64,000 nucleotides of DNA from Gnetum montanum (taxonomy: Eukaryota; Streptophyta; Gnetopsida; Gnetales; Gnetaceae), in contig MNCI01007798.1 of the NCBI GenBank assembly GCA_015680685.1, positions 108,148 through 172,147 on the forward strand, in the 5' to 3' direction. Shown here piece by piece: positions 1 through 10,735 of this stretch. The notes beneath the pieces were generated by a model. The model was not told the DNA's origin. It saw only the letters and a program-made list of their open reading frames with translations, and did not search any database. The position numbers and the translations under genes are program-made. Each line of letters starts with the position of its first letter. The first letter of the stretch is position 1.

Positions 1-1450
1 CTATCAGAGACATAGTAAAGACGTAGATGATTGTATGTGTCCATTGTTGCAGAAGAAGAGACTCAGATCTAAAAGTGACAAGATGGGCATTGGGATCACC
101 CTCCCCATTGTATTTCATGAAATGGGGAAGTGGCATCTAGGGGGATAAAGTTAGTGTGGGGACTACCGGGTTGATGGGATCATCCTGGTAAAAGTTCATG
201 ACCTCTAATATGTTAGAACTAGTAGCGTTGAGGCATTTAATTTCCTTAGTAAGGGTCTGGATAAGTTGGAATGCTTGATCCAAACCCGAATATGATGTAG
301 ATGGTTGGGGAGTTGCCAAGGCAACTCCCATCTATGGCATGGCAAGGGCATTGACATGACCCATAGGTGATGCTATTGGAGTGGCCCCTATGAAAGGTGT
401 TGCTTGTGCAGTCCACCACCCGGTAGGTCGTGCTATGGGAGCAACGGTCATCAGCTGTGCTACAAGGTAGGTTGCTTGTGTGATCGGTGCAATAGACCAT
501 GGTCCTACACTCAATTGTATTGTCTATGGGACCTGGTAGGTTTGATGTCGAGTGTAGTGAGACATTTGTGATAGCTATGGAACAAGAGGAGAGGAAAATG
601 GGGTCCACCATGTGGATGGGCCTAGGGCTGCTAATGACGGTGGAACAAGTGTAGACATAGGGACAGAGGTAGAAACTGCATGCAATTGCAATGTAGGTAC
701 AATGTGAATGTATGGCAGGTAGCCATAATAGATGCTTGATACGCTGAGGGGATAGGTTGGGGAATAGTTTGTAGTGGGGTAGTGGGTGAGAATGAGATAG
801 GAGAATAGGTGTGTTGATATGCCAAGGACATGGCATGGCTACCCATTGTTGATGTAATCGCAGGTTACGATGGCATAGATGTGATCACGAATGGAGCAGC
901 GGTAGAGAGCGGGTTTGTTCAAAAAAAAGGGTGGGAGGAACCCCACCCTCAGATTCGGAATCCAGTTCCTCCTACCCATCTTCGACTACCTCCTCATGGT
1001 GATACGTCATGTCTTGCAGCTCCCTAGACCAAATGGTCACTATCAGCTGATCTATGAGCCACTGATGCATTTGTGTCAAAGGAATGGAAACACCAGGAGT
1101 GGGAACAAATTCCCTCCCATTACAGTAACCAAACTTGAAGGTGCGTTTGCGCTTGACTCCTTGTGCATCTAAGGGTAGGTTTGCTTAAACCTTAGCACAA
1201 AGAAAGTTATATTGCTCATATTGCTGGGCTGAACACTTAGGTCCTTGGTTTTGGATCCTAAGAGATCGACGTGGCCCCAACACTAGGCTGAGCAGTTGCT
1301 CGACACCTGTGATGACTTGGACCAAGAGGGGAACATTAATGTTAGAGGTAGTAGCTACTATGCTTGAGGAAATCATTATTGTAAAGCTAAAAGGGGTTTG
1401 CAAATGAGGAAAACAGGGAGATTAGAAGGCGATCGAAGGCTTTCTGTCTT
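1..1450 (-). pseudogene. Family-2 (Tat/Ogre-like) gag, N-terminal part, copy E2a
   Basis: This is the capsid-precursor (gag) region of a Ty3/Gypsy element, read on the minus strand and cut by the window start. The best-conserved stretch, about 140-331, contains GLDQAFQLIQ and then NFYQDDPINPVVPTLTLS. It aligns with GLDQAFQMIQ and DFYQDDPISPTVP in the plus-strand copy near 34.75-34.9 kb. Further upstream, about 1020-1160, FKFGYCNGREFVPTPG matches FKIILWDGKEYIPYPY at 34.07 kb. A proline- and threonine-rich linker lies between these parts. The frame is broken by stops (for example a TAG between the 332-514 and 137-331 segments) and by frameshifts. The LTR that should precede it starts at 1622. 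The family assignment comes from comparison within the window; the function is that of gag in general. Confidence 0.7.
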
Positions 1451-1621
1451 GTAGGATTCCAGAGGAACCATCAGAGCGACTGATCTGCACCACACGATGC
1501 GTAAACAACTGCAAGAGGGTGTCATGTTTACGCTAGTAGGTGATGGGGTATAGAATGCATGCAAGACTAATATGAAACATAGAAAAGGCACCAAAAGACC
1601 CTCCTTCTAGCACTAGAAAAC

Positions 1622-2430
1622 TGTAGCAACCAAAAACGTCGGTGGCTGGAAACACCGAGAGGTTATTGGATGAATAGTCTTAACATTGAATCCTTGCAAG
1701 GGCTATGGTGGATTAAAAAAATGGAAATGGGGCACTTGAATGGTCTGGTCGATTAGACAGGGACTTAGTTGATGTCACTTAACCTTTCATAAACATGTAA
1801 TGCGAAAGCGATGTTTGTAACGTAATATAAAAATTAATAAGTACAACGAAGCAAAAAATGATGTAAAATGCAATAATAATGAGCGGGAATTTAAAGTGAA
1901 CAAGAGTTAGGGAATTCACCACCTCAAGATCATAACTTTACTTTGCTGAAGTTGGTGCAATCGATTGCGCAACACTGGGAAGCATAGAGATCCCAAAGGT
2001 AACCAGAGCATTCAAATTAGGCCAACTATATTCCTTAATATGGACTAAAAAGCCAACAATGCAAAGTGCTACAAAGACAATGGAAAGGAGCTAATAGAAT
2101 GCTAAGAGAAAATGCCAAATATTTTGATTTTTGCCAATTTCTCAACAAAAAATGTTAACAATGCTCAGAGTTTCCAACCCTGCTTAAATTTTACTAACCA
2201 ATTTTTTTTGCCAACCCTTTGAGCATTGCTCGTCAGGGTATTTATAGAGCTAGGAGCATGCAAGAAATGTAGCCTGTATGCCACGTGTCCTAGACTTGCA
2301 AGATGTTGATGTGTCCGTGCTACATGAACATGCAAAGCTAGTTGATGAGCTTGCCACGCTACAATTACACTGTCAAAATTGGAGATGATGGAATCAAGTA
2401 TGCCAATAATGCAAATGAGGAATGAGGCAC
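1622..2430 (-). mobile_element. LTR of family-2 element E2a (5' LTR, R/U5 side and TATA box)
   Basis: On the minus strand the LTR ends in GGTTGCTACA and is followed by GTTTTCTAGTGCTAG. The same junction, decayed to TACTATA and GTTTTCTAGTAGTAG, occurs on the plus strand at 32865-32886 in copy E2c. The left boundary is therefore firm at 1622. A minus-strand TATA box (CTCTATAAATACC) lies near 2230-2243 and probably drives transcription toward gag. The right (U3) end was not located. The TAGCGTAGC-rich array that follows may be part of U3, so 2430 is only where that array begins. Confidence 0.6.
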
Positions 2431-2433
2431 ACT

Positions 2434-3228
2434 GAAGTAGCGTAGCTGCGTGCTACATTGTGCTACACTATGCTATGTAATGTAGCGTAGCATGTTGACA
2501 TAGCGTAGTAGCTTGCTATGCTATGCTGCACTATGCTACGTAATGTAGCATATCATGTTGACGTAGTGTAGCAGCTTGCTACACTATGCCACGCTATGTA
2601 GCGTAACGCAGTGTATCCACCAGTTTGAAAAAGAAATTGGCATTGAAGTTAACTGCATTTGCTGGAAGCTTCGTTGCACGTCAAGTCAAATTTTGCAACA
2701 CTTGGTTTGATATGCATCTTTTGCTACACTATGTTACGCTACGTAGCATATCATAGCATAGTAGTTAGCTTCATTCGTGATCTTTGTTGAAGTCGCAAAT
2801 GCTTGTTTGGAGCTTTGATTTATGCTAACAGTTGCAACTTTTGCCTTCTGTTAAGAGAGATCTGTGAACTTGCTGACCTTGCATCTGAGAGGCTCATTGC
2901 TGCTTTTGAATAGTCACTACGCCATGCTACGCTATGCAGTGTAGCATAGTGTAGTAGGCTACGTATCCTGCTTTTTGTTCAATCCGCCACTTTTTGATGA
3001 GAAGCTTTGCTAAGTATTTGAAGTTGAACAAGGAAATTGGTTTTGAAGGCTGAAGTGCCTACCGAGTGCAATTGGAATCACTAGGCAAGTTGACCCTTTC
3101 TGTTTTGCCTTTCCTATGTTGTTCTACGCAGCATAGCGTAGCACTTTGTTCTGAAATAGTTTGGTTGCTTGAGCAACTATCTTCTGAGTCCTGCTGCGCT
3201 ACATGGCGTAGCGTAGCATAGCTAACTT
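2434..3228. repeat. Array of TAGCGTAGC / GCTACGCTA palindromic words
   Basis: Clusters of the word GCTACGCTATG and its complement TAGCGTAGC recur near 2434-2600, 2722-2770, 2917-2965, 3120-3145 and 3193-3222. They are separated by unrelated-looking AT-rich sequence at roughly 190-200 bp intervals. The array lies on the U3 side of the E2a TATA box, so I infer it is a U3 or element-edge repeat rather than host DNA. The layout resembles the ~180-bp array in copy E2c, although the words differ. Confidence 0.6.
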
Positions 3229-3459
3229 CCTCACTAGAAAAATTGCCAAATTGTTTCGTGCATCCTGAGCACCACTGAAAACTCCACGCATGGTTTTTGA
3301 GTAGGCTGTCAATCGGGCGAATAGTCTAGGTGGGTAGGCTGGAGAGTCCATCGGAGCTATCAACACTGGAAGTAGAAAATTTGCCAAACTAGATAGTCTA
3401 AACTCAGAGCATTCATTCACTGCCATGCTGCCATGATGCTGCACTTGTGGAAATCCTTT

Positions 3460-4213
3460 GCCTGAATTCCAAGACCCTGGTGAAGCAAGAGAGGGTCTTG
3501 AAATTTTGGGGTGTTTCAAAACTGTATGCCAAGCTTGACACACTTCTGTAGGAGCACCTAGCAGAGCCTCCCAAGAAGGCTCTGAGTTCGACCTTGACGA
3601 TGTGGTCGGATTCATAGTCTCCATGCTCATTGCGGCCACCGACACCATCACACTGACCATGGAGTGGATCATGACAGAGGTGATGCGGAACCTAGACATC
3701 ATGGCCAAGTGCTATGCCGAGATGGATGTCATCGTGGGTCGTGACCATCGGGTCATGGAGGCAGACGTGGAGTGGCTACCATATCTGAACACGGTGATCA
3801 AAGAGACATATTGGTTGTGCCCTACCAAGCCTCTGCTGGTTGCACATTGAGCAATGGAGGATGCTGAGGTGGCCGGCTACGCTGTACCCAAGGGTAGCCA
3901 CATGCTTGTCAACATGTGGGCAATCGGCCATGATTCGGCAACTTGGGACAATCCCTAGACATTTGATCCAAAGTGGTTTCTAAGAAATGCGGAGGTGGAC
4001 TTCAGTGGATAGCATTTCAAACTGTTGCCATTCAGATTTGGGCGGTGCATGTGCGTGGGCATGCCACTGGCGATCCGCATGGTGTTTTCACTGGTGGTGT
4101 CACTGGTTCAGGTGTTTGACTGGTCACTGCCTGCTGGAATGTCACTTTCGGATGTGGATGTGGACAGCCATTTCAGCCTCACTATTGCAAATCTTGTTCC
4201 CCTGCGTATCTGA
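3460..4213 (+). pseudogene. Cytochrome P450 pseudogene, C-terminal half (CYP71-clan, CYP76-like)
   Basis: P450s are haem-thiolate mono-oxygenases of the endoplasmic reticulum. From 3581 to 4213 one frame runs EFDLDDVVG, the I-helix oxygen-binding motif AATDTIT, then LPYLNTVIKET at the K-helix. It continues with VPKGSHMLVNMWAIG, a PERF-like FDPKWF, and the haem loop PFRFGRCMCVGMPLA with its cysteine. The tail SLVQVFDWSLPAGMS ends in LVPLRI and a TGA at 4211-4213. The arginine of ExxR is replaced (KETYW). In-frame stops are TGA at 3848, TAG at 3956 and TAG at 4010. A frameshift lies near 3551-3580, because upstream KLYAKLDTLL reads in another frame. The N-terminal half and any signal anchor are missing. 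The sequence is visibly richer in GC than the surrounding repeats. Subfamily placement is by motif resemblance only. Confidence 0.85.
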
Positions 4214-4865
4214 CCCTCTCTGTGCCTACCCTTCCATCTCTACCAGGGATGAACACAGTGCAACATCCAATAATATGCTCAACCCATTCATGGATGAGTG
4301 GATGACGTTTATACCAAATTTTTCGATGATTTTCATGGATCTTTAATTAGGTATCATTAACTAGCCTTGTCCCGCTTAGGCCATGTGCTAAAAATTGCCT
4401 CGAGAACTTACTAGAATAGCTTCTTGTTGTTTTGGGTCAAAATTTTTTGAAATGTGTATCAATGGATCTTGTGTGTAGGACTATTACGAAGTGACATTGT
4501 TATTGTTGTTTTGTTGTCAAAGGTTGTTGAAATTTATTAATGGATTTCCATATGTAGGACTATTAGGAAGTGATAGTTTGTTTCATGTGTCATATGAAAT
4601 GAATGAATGAGTAATCAAATATGAAAAGTGAAAAAGTGTTTTCGGTACTCATTATAAGGGACGATGCATTGTTATTTTTAGTTTTGTTAAATTATTTACT
4701 GGGTTGTAAAGCCAATGACATATTTCATATTACAAAGGCATGTGTATTTGTTAGATTTTTTTAATACACAAAGAGTTAATATGATTTTGATATTAATGAA
4801 AATGATTTATTTTAAAGACATGTTTACTTATTTTTGTTTTGGTTTTTTGTTTTTTGTTTTGGACT
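4214..4865. other. AT-rich sequence with no gene, downstream of the P450 pseudogene
   Basis: This holds the former 3' flank of the P450 pseudogene and low-complexity T-rich sequence (for example runs of TTTTG near 4830-4860). The near-repeat ATGGATCTTGTGTGTAGGAC / ATGGATTTCCATATGTAGGAC occurs at about 4462 and 4541, each followed by TATTA and GAAGTGA. I see no ORF or known element. Confidence 0.5.
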
Positions 4866-5582
4866 AGTGGTAGCTTTGTCACATATGGTTTAGTCGAGAG
4901 TGAGGCGTATGATTTTTATTATTTTATATTCTATTGTTCTACGATTAACAATAGGTTGAAACTCAATTTATAATCAATTCAACTGACCTAATTGCTAATT
5001 AATGATTAACTACCCTAACATAAGTATCCAATCCAACTTCCCATGCACATATTGAACACATATAACATTGCTGGGTTACCAAACATTATGTGTTGCTGGG
5101 ATTACCAAGAGTCATACGCATGCTCAAAGTAATCATCCTAATGTGCTTAATTAATTAACATGCATGAAAATATAAATATTAACTAAGTACATGAAAAGTA
5201 AATCTAATCTAAGTCAAAGTGCTGCAATGAATAAGAATCAATCTTGATCTTATTGCCACTCATGGAATATGTCCAAGTACATTGCAAGTCAAATAAGACT
5301 TCATACAACTAACTTGGATCCACTATGTGGGTACTCATCGACTGCTCTCTAAGATTATGGAATGAAACTTGAAGAATTTGGATACTCTATTGAGAAAACT
5401 ATGAAAAACTATGCAAAATTCTGTAAAACTATGTGCCCAAACACTATATTTATAGGTTGGCCCATACCCCCACAATATTTGATATTTGACATTGCATCCT
5501 AGGGTCCAACATCGAATACTCAATGTCAAGGCTCCAACATCGAATACCTGACATTGGAGCATAGAGAACACATGATTCATCA
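4866..5582 (-). mobile_element. Left (3') LTR of family-1 element E1a, truncated at its outer edge
   Basis: The stretch from about 4890 aligns with the E1b LTRs. Shared features include the ATTAACTA-type AT-rich block, CCTAACATAAGTATCCA, and the GCTGGGTTACCAA / GCTGGGATTACCAAG words. The LTR ends in ATTCATCA at 5582 and is followed by TACCCCCATAAC, the complement of a purine tract. On the minus strand this reads PPT-then-LTR, which makes it the 3' LTR. A minus-strand TATA box (ACCTATAAATATAG) lies near 5446-5459. The first ~180 bp of the LTR (TGATGAGT...) is not recognisable, so the left limit is approximate. Confidence 0.7.
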
Positions 5583-6162
5583 TACCCCCATAACTGAATG
5601 AAAAATCACCCTCAAGTGTAGAAGAAGGGGAACAAGTTTCTTACAAAACATTGGGAAGGTATGGGATCATTTATTGACATACAAATTGACTAGATGGAAT
5701 AGATAGACTCTGAGTGCTCCATTAAAAAATTTTATTCGAATGGATGTATAAAAAATGATAGAGTGATAAAAAGACTCAACAAACTTTGAAGATTACAAAA
5801 TTTGCAGAGTTCTTCAAGAATCTATAAAGATGATTTTTCTTATTATTGCTAACGGTGGCAGACTTTTAACATTGATTGTTATGTCGATGCTTCTCTAGTT
5901 ATGCAGAACCTTCTTAAAGGTTGGACTAAAATTTCTTCTCATCACCCCATGGATCTATCAAACATGTGAAGCTTGAGTTTCTATCTTGTATGTGCTATGA
6001 TGTGTCCATGGTCATATCCTCCATTGTCCCTCTCTTGGCTTTGTTTTTGTGCCTGGAAAAAGACCTTCTTCTGTAGATGTTTCTTTTAGCATCACTTGTA
6101 GTCACCAAAGGATCAACATTAGTTTTGGTAAATTTTCCTTAATAATTAACCCTTTTTGGATC
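5583..6162 (-). mobile_element. 3' internal region of E1a with remnant of ORF3 start
   Basis: The purine-tract complement at 5583-5594 is followed by sequence matching E1b 7040-7260 (CAAAACATTGGGAAGGTATGGGAT versus the E1b equivalent). About 5990-6110 aligns with the start of the E1b ORF3 near 10130-10230. Compared with E1b, roughly 2.8 kb of ORF3 is absent. The region is cut at 6162 by the E1b insertion and resumes at 19511. Confidence 0.6.
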
Positions 6163-6167
6163 CCTTA
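6163..6167. repeat. Target-site duplication CCTTA, left copy
   Basis: CCTTA directly precedes the E1b LTR start TGATGAGTAG. An identical CCTTA follows the other LTR end at 19506-19510. Five base pairs is the usual duplication length for Gypsy integrases. Confidence 0.85.
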
Positions 6168-7039
6168 TGATGAGTAGTGATGTACTCCTACACCCAACCA
6201 TATGAATCACGAGTGTTCACACATGATCTAGCCAAATTCTTTGAACTTTGTAGTTTTTGGTACACTAGTCTTCTAGGAAGTGAATCTTTGCCTTAAGGTC
6301 AATCGTTATCTTCCCAATTACACTTGTGATGTACATTGGAATGGTTAAGTGTGATTGAGACATTTGATTTTTATCATTTTATATTTTATGGTTTGGTATT
6401 CAAAGTGAGATAAAAATGATTAGATTAACTAATTTAAATTAACTAATTAACTAGTGTCTAACTCATCCTAACATAAGCATCTGGTCCCACTTTCTGCACA
6501 TGTCCTAAACCCATGTACCCATTGCTGGGTGACCAAGTGCTATGCTACTTGGTGTACCAAGCGATAATGCTACTAGGATTACCAAGAAAATACATGTTAT
6601 GGTGAAAGTGCTTGTACTTATGTGTTTAACCTATCTTTCTTAATTACTTCATTAACTTAATTACTAGAAATATTTAATAAATAATTGAAAACATTGAATG
6701 CATAAACAAACTATTTAATCTATTCAAAGTGCTTCAAAGTTTATCAGAAAGCTCATCTTTATTTTTGGACACACTGTTGTGATCAGGTACAATAATGCTC
6801 GAATAAAGATCTATACACTTAACAACTCTTGCTACAAGTACTCAAGAGGAAAATTCTAATTCTCAATTAAAAAAACTACAAGAGCTTCATTACAAAAAAA
6901 TATCTATTATCATAAATGCAATTGGTAGGAAAATATTTATAGTTGAAAACAAAAATTGCATCGATGGGGCCTCGTTGATGCATGATACGATGCATCAACG
7001 GGGCCTTGTCAATGAAGGCAACTGAACTATGACTCATTA
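6168..7039 (-). mobile_element. E1b 3' LTR (left, 872 bp)
   Basis: It starts TGATGAGTAG and ends ACTCATTA, decayed from ACTCATCA. The ends form a short inverted repeat. A minus-strand TATA box (CAACTATAAATATTTT) lies at about 6936-6951. Between TATA and the U3 end is a GC-richer repeated word (CATCGATGGGGCC, then GATGCATCAACGGGGCC) at about 6959-7006. TACCCCCACAAC, the purine-tract complement, follows at 7040. Confidence 0.85.
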
Positions 7040-7051
7040 TACCCCCACAAC
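7040..7051 (-). promoter_or_regulatory. Polypurine tract of E1b
   Basis: Read on the minus strand, GTTGTGGGGGTA lies directly upstream of the 3' LTR. This is the expected plus-strand primer. The same tract is present in E1a (5583-5594) and in the inverted fragment at 27240-27250. Confidence 0.7.
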
Positions 7052-7259
7052 TGAATGAAAACTCATCCTTGAGTTCTTTTACAAAATTGGGAAGGTATGG
7101 GATTATTGATTGACTCTTCTCAAATAAAAAAGATTAACTAACTTGACAAAAAATGGAGTGCTCAGGTGTACAAATCAACACATTCCAAAAATAATGGTGT
7201 TCAGGACACAAAATTGAACACCATGACATGACTCTTCAAAATTGTATAGCATGTTCCTT

Positions 7260-10208
7260 GACAACATGAAGTTTGGTGAAGAGGATTAGATAGTCCTAGG
7301 TGGTGGTGATGCCTAAGGTTTTAAGGGACTTTCTCTAGCTTCACACACAGGTGGCAGTCAAGGTGGTTATGGCTATCTTGCTATTGTTGCAACTTTTGAT
7401 GGGAGGCAAAAAGCATCTAATAGTGCTTTCATTTTCTCCTCCTTACTTTTGGAATAGTACATTGTCCATGTAGCTTCACCAATGTGGGTTAGAACAAGCA
7501 CATCCTAGGGATATGGGATTGCTAGAAATAGCTCTTTTTCATTAACGAACTAGCCAAAAAATTGTTTGCATTCAATGTTGAATGCTTTGATTGTATCCTT
7601 CAACTCCTAGTAGTCATTCATCCATTTGGCTAGGTTCTCAACAACTGATCATTGGTTTGTAAATTATGCTATGAGAACTTTAAGTTTATCATTCATAGTT
7701 TGAAACTTTTGCTTGATGCCTTTGTGGTGCTTGAACTCTACCAAGTATAGTAAATATGAGCTAGCCACTGGTTTCTCTAATTCTAATTGCAGCTAACTAG
7801 CAATCAACATTGCCAAGTTTGTGTAACAAAGATTGGCCAACTCTATATATTCTATCATCTCTTCTATTTGCAACTCCTTTAGTCAAATATCTACCTTGTT
7901 GTAGGCATCAATCCTATTACTGATGGGCTGCCAAATTTCTTTCCCTTGTTGGAGTTGTTGGGAGGGCTTCATTTATTTTTCCCTTTACCAATTGGATGTG
8001 TTTCTCATTAACTTCATTTTGCAAGCCAACTTGGTCCTTGTTTTGATTCTTCACTTTTTTAAACTTGAGGGCCTCATTTTTCCAAGTGGTGATCTCGATG
8101 GCAAACTTCTGGCACAAGGCACAAACTTCCTCCATTTACAGGTTTTGATTCTCTCTAACCAATCTCCTTAACTTAGTGATCACCCTAGTAGGCTACTTCT
8201 ATTGTTGATGAATAAATTCTTGCATTTGTTCCTTCTGGACATCAACATTTCATAGGTAATGATTCTATGTGGTCAAAGTCTCGATCTCCTAGTGCATTTG
8301 AGCTAAGTCCCTTTGAATTGAGGGCATGTTTGCTTTTGCTATGGATTGGTTAAAGATGATCATTACTACCTCCTTCTTAGCCTTCTTAAATCATTCTTGA
8401 AGCTATAGGAAAGCTTCATCTCTTATTACTGCTAGGTTGAGGATTTCAGGATCACCAAGGTAGGCACATAGTTTGGCATCCCTCACAGCCAAGCATTTAT
8501 TTTGTTCTTGAGCCATTTTAAGTTGCTTCTCCAAAATGATGCACTTTCCCATTACATCTAGCAACTTCGACTAGGTTGCAGTGATGTTTTTTCAAAAATC
8601 AAAGATGTATAGAATCGGTTGCTTGATCCGCACTAGTTGATTTAGTAATTCCTTATGCTAGGCTACATTCAACTTTCCATTGACCATGCCTATGGATGTT
8701 TGCACATTTCAAAATGTAGATATGTCTAGTAGAGATGTTGCAGGTGCCTTTAGTGCTTCAATAACATAGTCAGCAATAACTTAAGCCACTTTTTCCTACC
8801 CTTGGTGATGCATCACCAAGATAGTTACCCATTTTCCTTCCTCCATATGTACTAAGAAAGTGATGACATTACCATAGATCGTTGGGAATAAATGGTGTTG
8901 AGATAATGACACTGCCACTTCCCAAGCATTGGGATCTAACCTCAAAGGTAACTACATTCATTAAGTAGAGAAAATTGGTCGACCCCTCTCAATTTGGATA
9001 ACTATTCAAGCCACCTTGTTAAGGTGACTCATTGCTGGATGATATATAGATGGATTCATCCCACTTGTTCCTAGATGTTGCTCTTATTTACTCAAGAGCT
9101 ATTCTTGGATTTTGTGCAAGTGCTCAATGGCTATGCAAGCCTATGGCATTGTTTCTTGAGTGGGTGGTGGTGGTAGCTACTCCTCTTCTTGAGTCATCAT
9201 TGGCANCTGGCATTGTTTCTTGAGTGGGTGGTGGTGGTAGCTACTCCTCTTCTTGAGTCATCATTGGCATCTTATCTTTCATGATCTTAGATCATGAGGT
9301 GAAAGGAGTATGATTCATTGTATCATTAGAGTAGCTGATAATTCCTACCCTTTTGTAGAGTTTCCAAATGAGGCATGGAAAGGGTAGGGTTTTCCTTCCA
9401 TGTTTCTTTTCCTTGAAGTACTTTTCAATTTCCAAATAGATGAGTTCTAGAAGGTTGATGAGAAATTTTCTTACCTAGAGTAGTGCATGCTTGGGTAGAG
9501 AAAGCAGCCACCTTGCTTGGCCTCACCATTGGATTGAGGTGATGGCCCACAATTTTAAAATAGATATGCTCCACCAATGTGATCACACCATACTCCTTAC
9601 AATAAACCTCATAGCATTGCTAGGTCCACTCCTTCTTAGCCTCAAGATCACCTTTTGTTGATAGTTCTACCAACTATGACCCAGTGTCAAGAAACCTTAC
9701 TGCCTACGCGGTAGCTTTGATAGAGTAGGATACTTGAATGTCCTTGATCTTGATAGTGGACCCTAGACTTCTATTGCTCTAGAAGAGATATGTCTCTTCC
9801 ATGTATCGCTTGCCACTAGATGTGATGATTGGCCACATGGGATAGGTTTGTAGTTGAGTCTTGACATCTGCTAGAGCTTTCTCTAAGAATGGCCTAAAGT
9901 TGATCTCTTGAAGGACTGATTGTTGAATTTCTCAAGACCTGATAATGTCAAGGTAGACTTGATTCAAGGTGAATTCAAGCCTTGGTGTGGGTCTAGGCAC
10001 TTCTCCTCATTTGATTATTTTGTAGGAACTTCTTCTTTTAGAATCTATCAAATAGATTTCACTTCAGGCTCCTCACAAAGAGGTCCCATTGCATGGGTTG
10101 CCTCTAGCGGTTCTTAGGCTTGTTCTTGTTGCCCCTTCTAGCTTTGGGCCACTTCTTCCTTGGTTGAGAGGATTCTCCTTCCTGCAAGTGTTTCTATTTT
10201 GGTACCAT
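7260..10208 (-). pseudogene. E1b ORF3 (downstream of integrase): coiled-coil protein, possible plant-transposon domain
   Basis: A third ORF lies between integrase and the 3' LTR. A likely start is the ATG at 10206-10208 (MVPK, then a TAG, then KHLQEGESSQPRKKWPK, basic). At about 9340-9505, KFLINLLELIYLEIEKYF followed by LPFPCLIWKLYKRVG resembles the 'putative plant transposon protein' domain often found in Athila third ORFs; this is from memory of the family pattern. From about 8600 to 7420 the reading is rich in E, K, Q and L in a coiled-coil pattern (for example KFAIEITTWKNEALKFKKV near 8060-8120). Many stops are TAG or TGA. E1a carries the ORF start but lacks most of it. No fusion peptide or membrane anchor is evident, so I would not call it env. 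Confidence 0.5.
9144..9271. repeat. 64-bp tandem duplication with one N, probable assembly artefact
   Basis: The 64-bp segment starting TGGCATTGTTTCTTGAG at 9144 is repeated exactly from 9208. The only difference is an N at 9206 where the second copy has T. An exact repeat ending at a single N in otherwise decayed sequence suggests overlapping contig ends that were not merged. Confidence 0.7.
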
Positions 10209-10654
10209 TTGTAATCACAATGAGATCATGGGTTAGTAATCATTATGTAACTTACAGCAATTGGGATACCTTTATCTCTTAAGGATAGTTACACTTGGCT
10301 AAGTTGTGATTATGACTATTTTAATTATTCCAATTATTATTTTATTTATGTGTTACTATTAATAAATCATTCTAGAGGTTGTTGAAAGGGTTAACTTTCG
10401 AAAAATTGATGTTTGTATATTGTTAAGGTTATTAACCCTTTGGGGGAGTTAGAAAAATTTCCAAAAAGTTTCATCAATTTTTCATCAGAAACCTTAAGAT
10501 TTGAGGCCCCCATGATAAAGATCTTACCTCTAGTAACTATAGGATTGAAAAATGAAGTGATTTGGACAAATGTTTGGGAAGTTATGGGCTCTAGAAAGTT
10601 TTGGGCTCTAAAAAATTGCAAAACTCCCCATGTTATGAGGCAAATGTCAAAAAT

Positions 10655-10735
10655 TCCTAAGTGCATGGTGGTATATATAGGATGTAAGCACTACATTGAT
10701 AGGGCCTCATCGATGTAGTTGTTGACCACTAAAGA
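10655..10735 (-). promoter_or_regulatory. Internal TATA box plus LTR-like palindromic word upstream of ORF3
   Basis: On the minus strand a TATATATA box lies at about 10672-10679. Beyond it is an inverted repeat, CTACATTGAT...ATCGATGTAG, at 10692-10719. The central TTGATAGGGCCTCATCGATG resembles the word beside the TATA box in the E1b right LTR (TTGATAGGGCGTCATCAATG, about 19399-19418). It could act as an internal promoter for ORF3, or be a relic of an LTR fragment. Function is inferred. Confidence 0.4.

Noticed and set aside
246-836. 196-codon minus-strand ORF rich in Ser, His, Ile and Thr
   Set aside because: The gag-like frame is a different one (the 332-514 and 137-331 segments). This one has no homology to the other gag copies.
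2434-3228. CRISPR-like repeat array
   Set aside because: Words vary, spacing is irregular, spacers are AT-rich and not uniform, and the setting is a plant retroelement.
3199-3708. 169-codon minus-strand ORF overlapping the P450 relic
   Set aside because: It is the antisense shadow of the P450 frame, whose motifs are on the plus strand. The product has no recognisable domain.
7260-10208. Retroviral-type envelope gene
   Set aside because: It has the right position but I see no signal peptide, cleavage site or membrane anchor; the readable part is coiled-coil-like.
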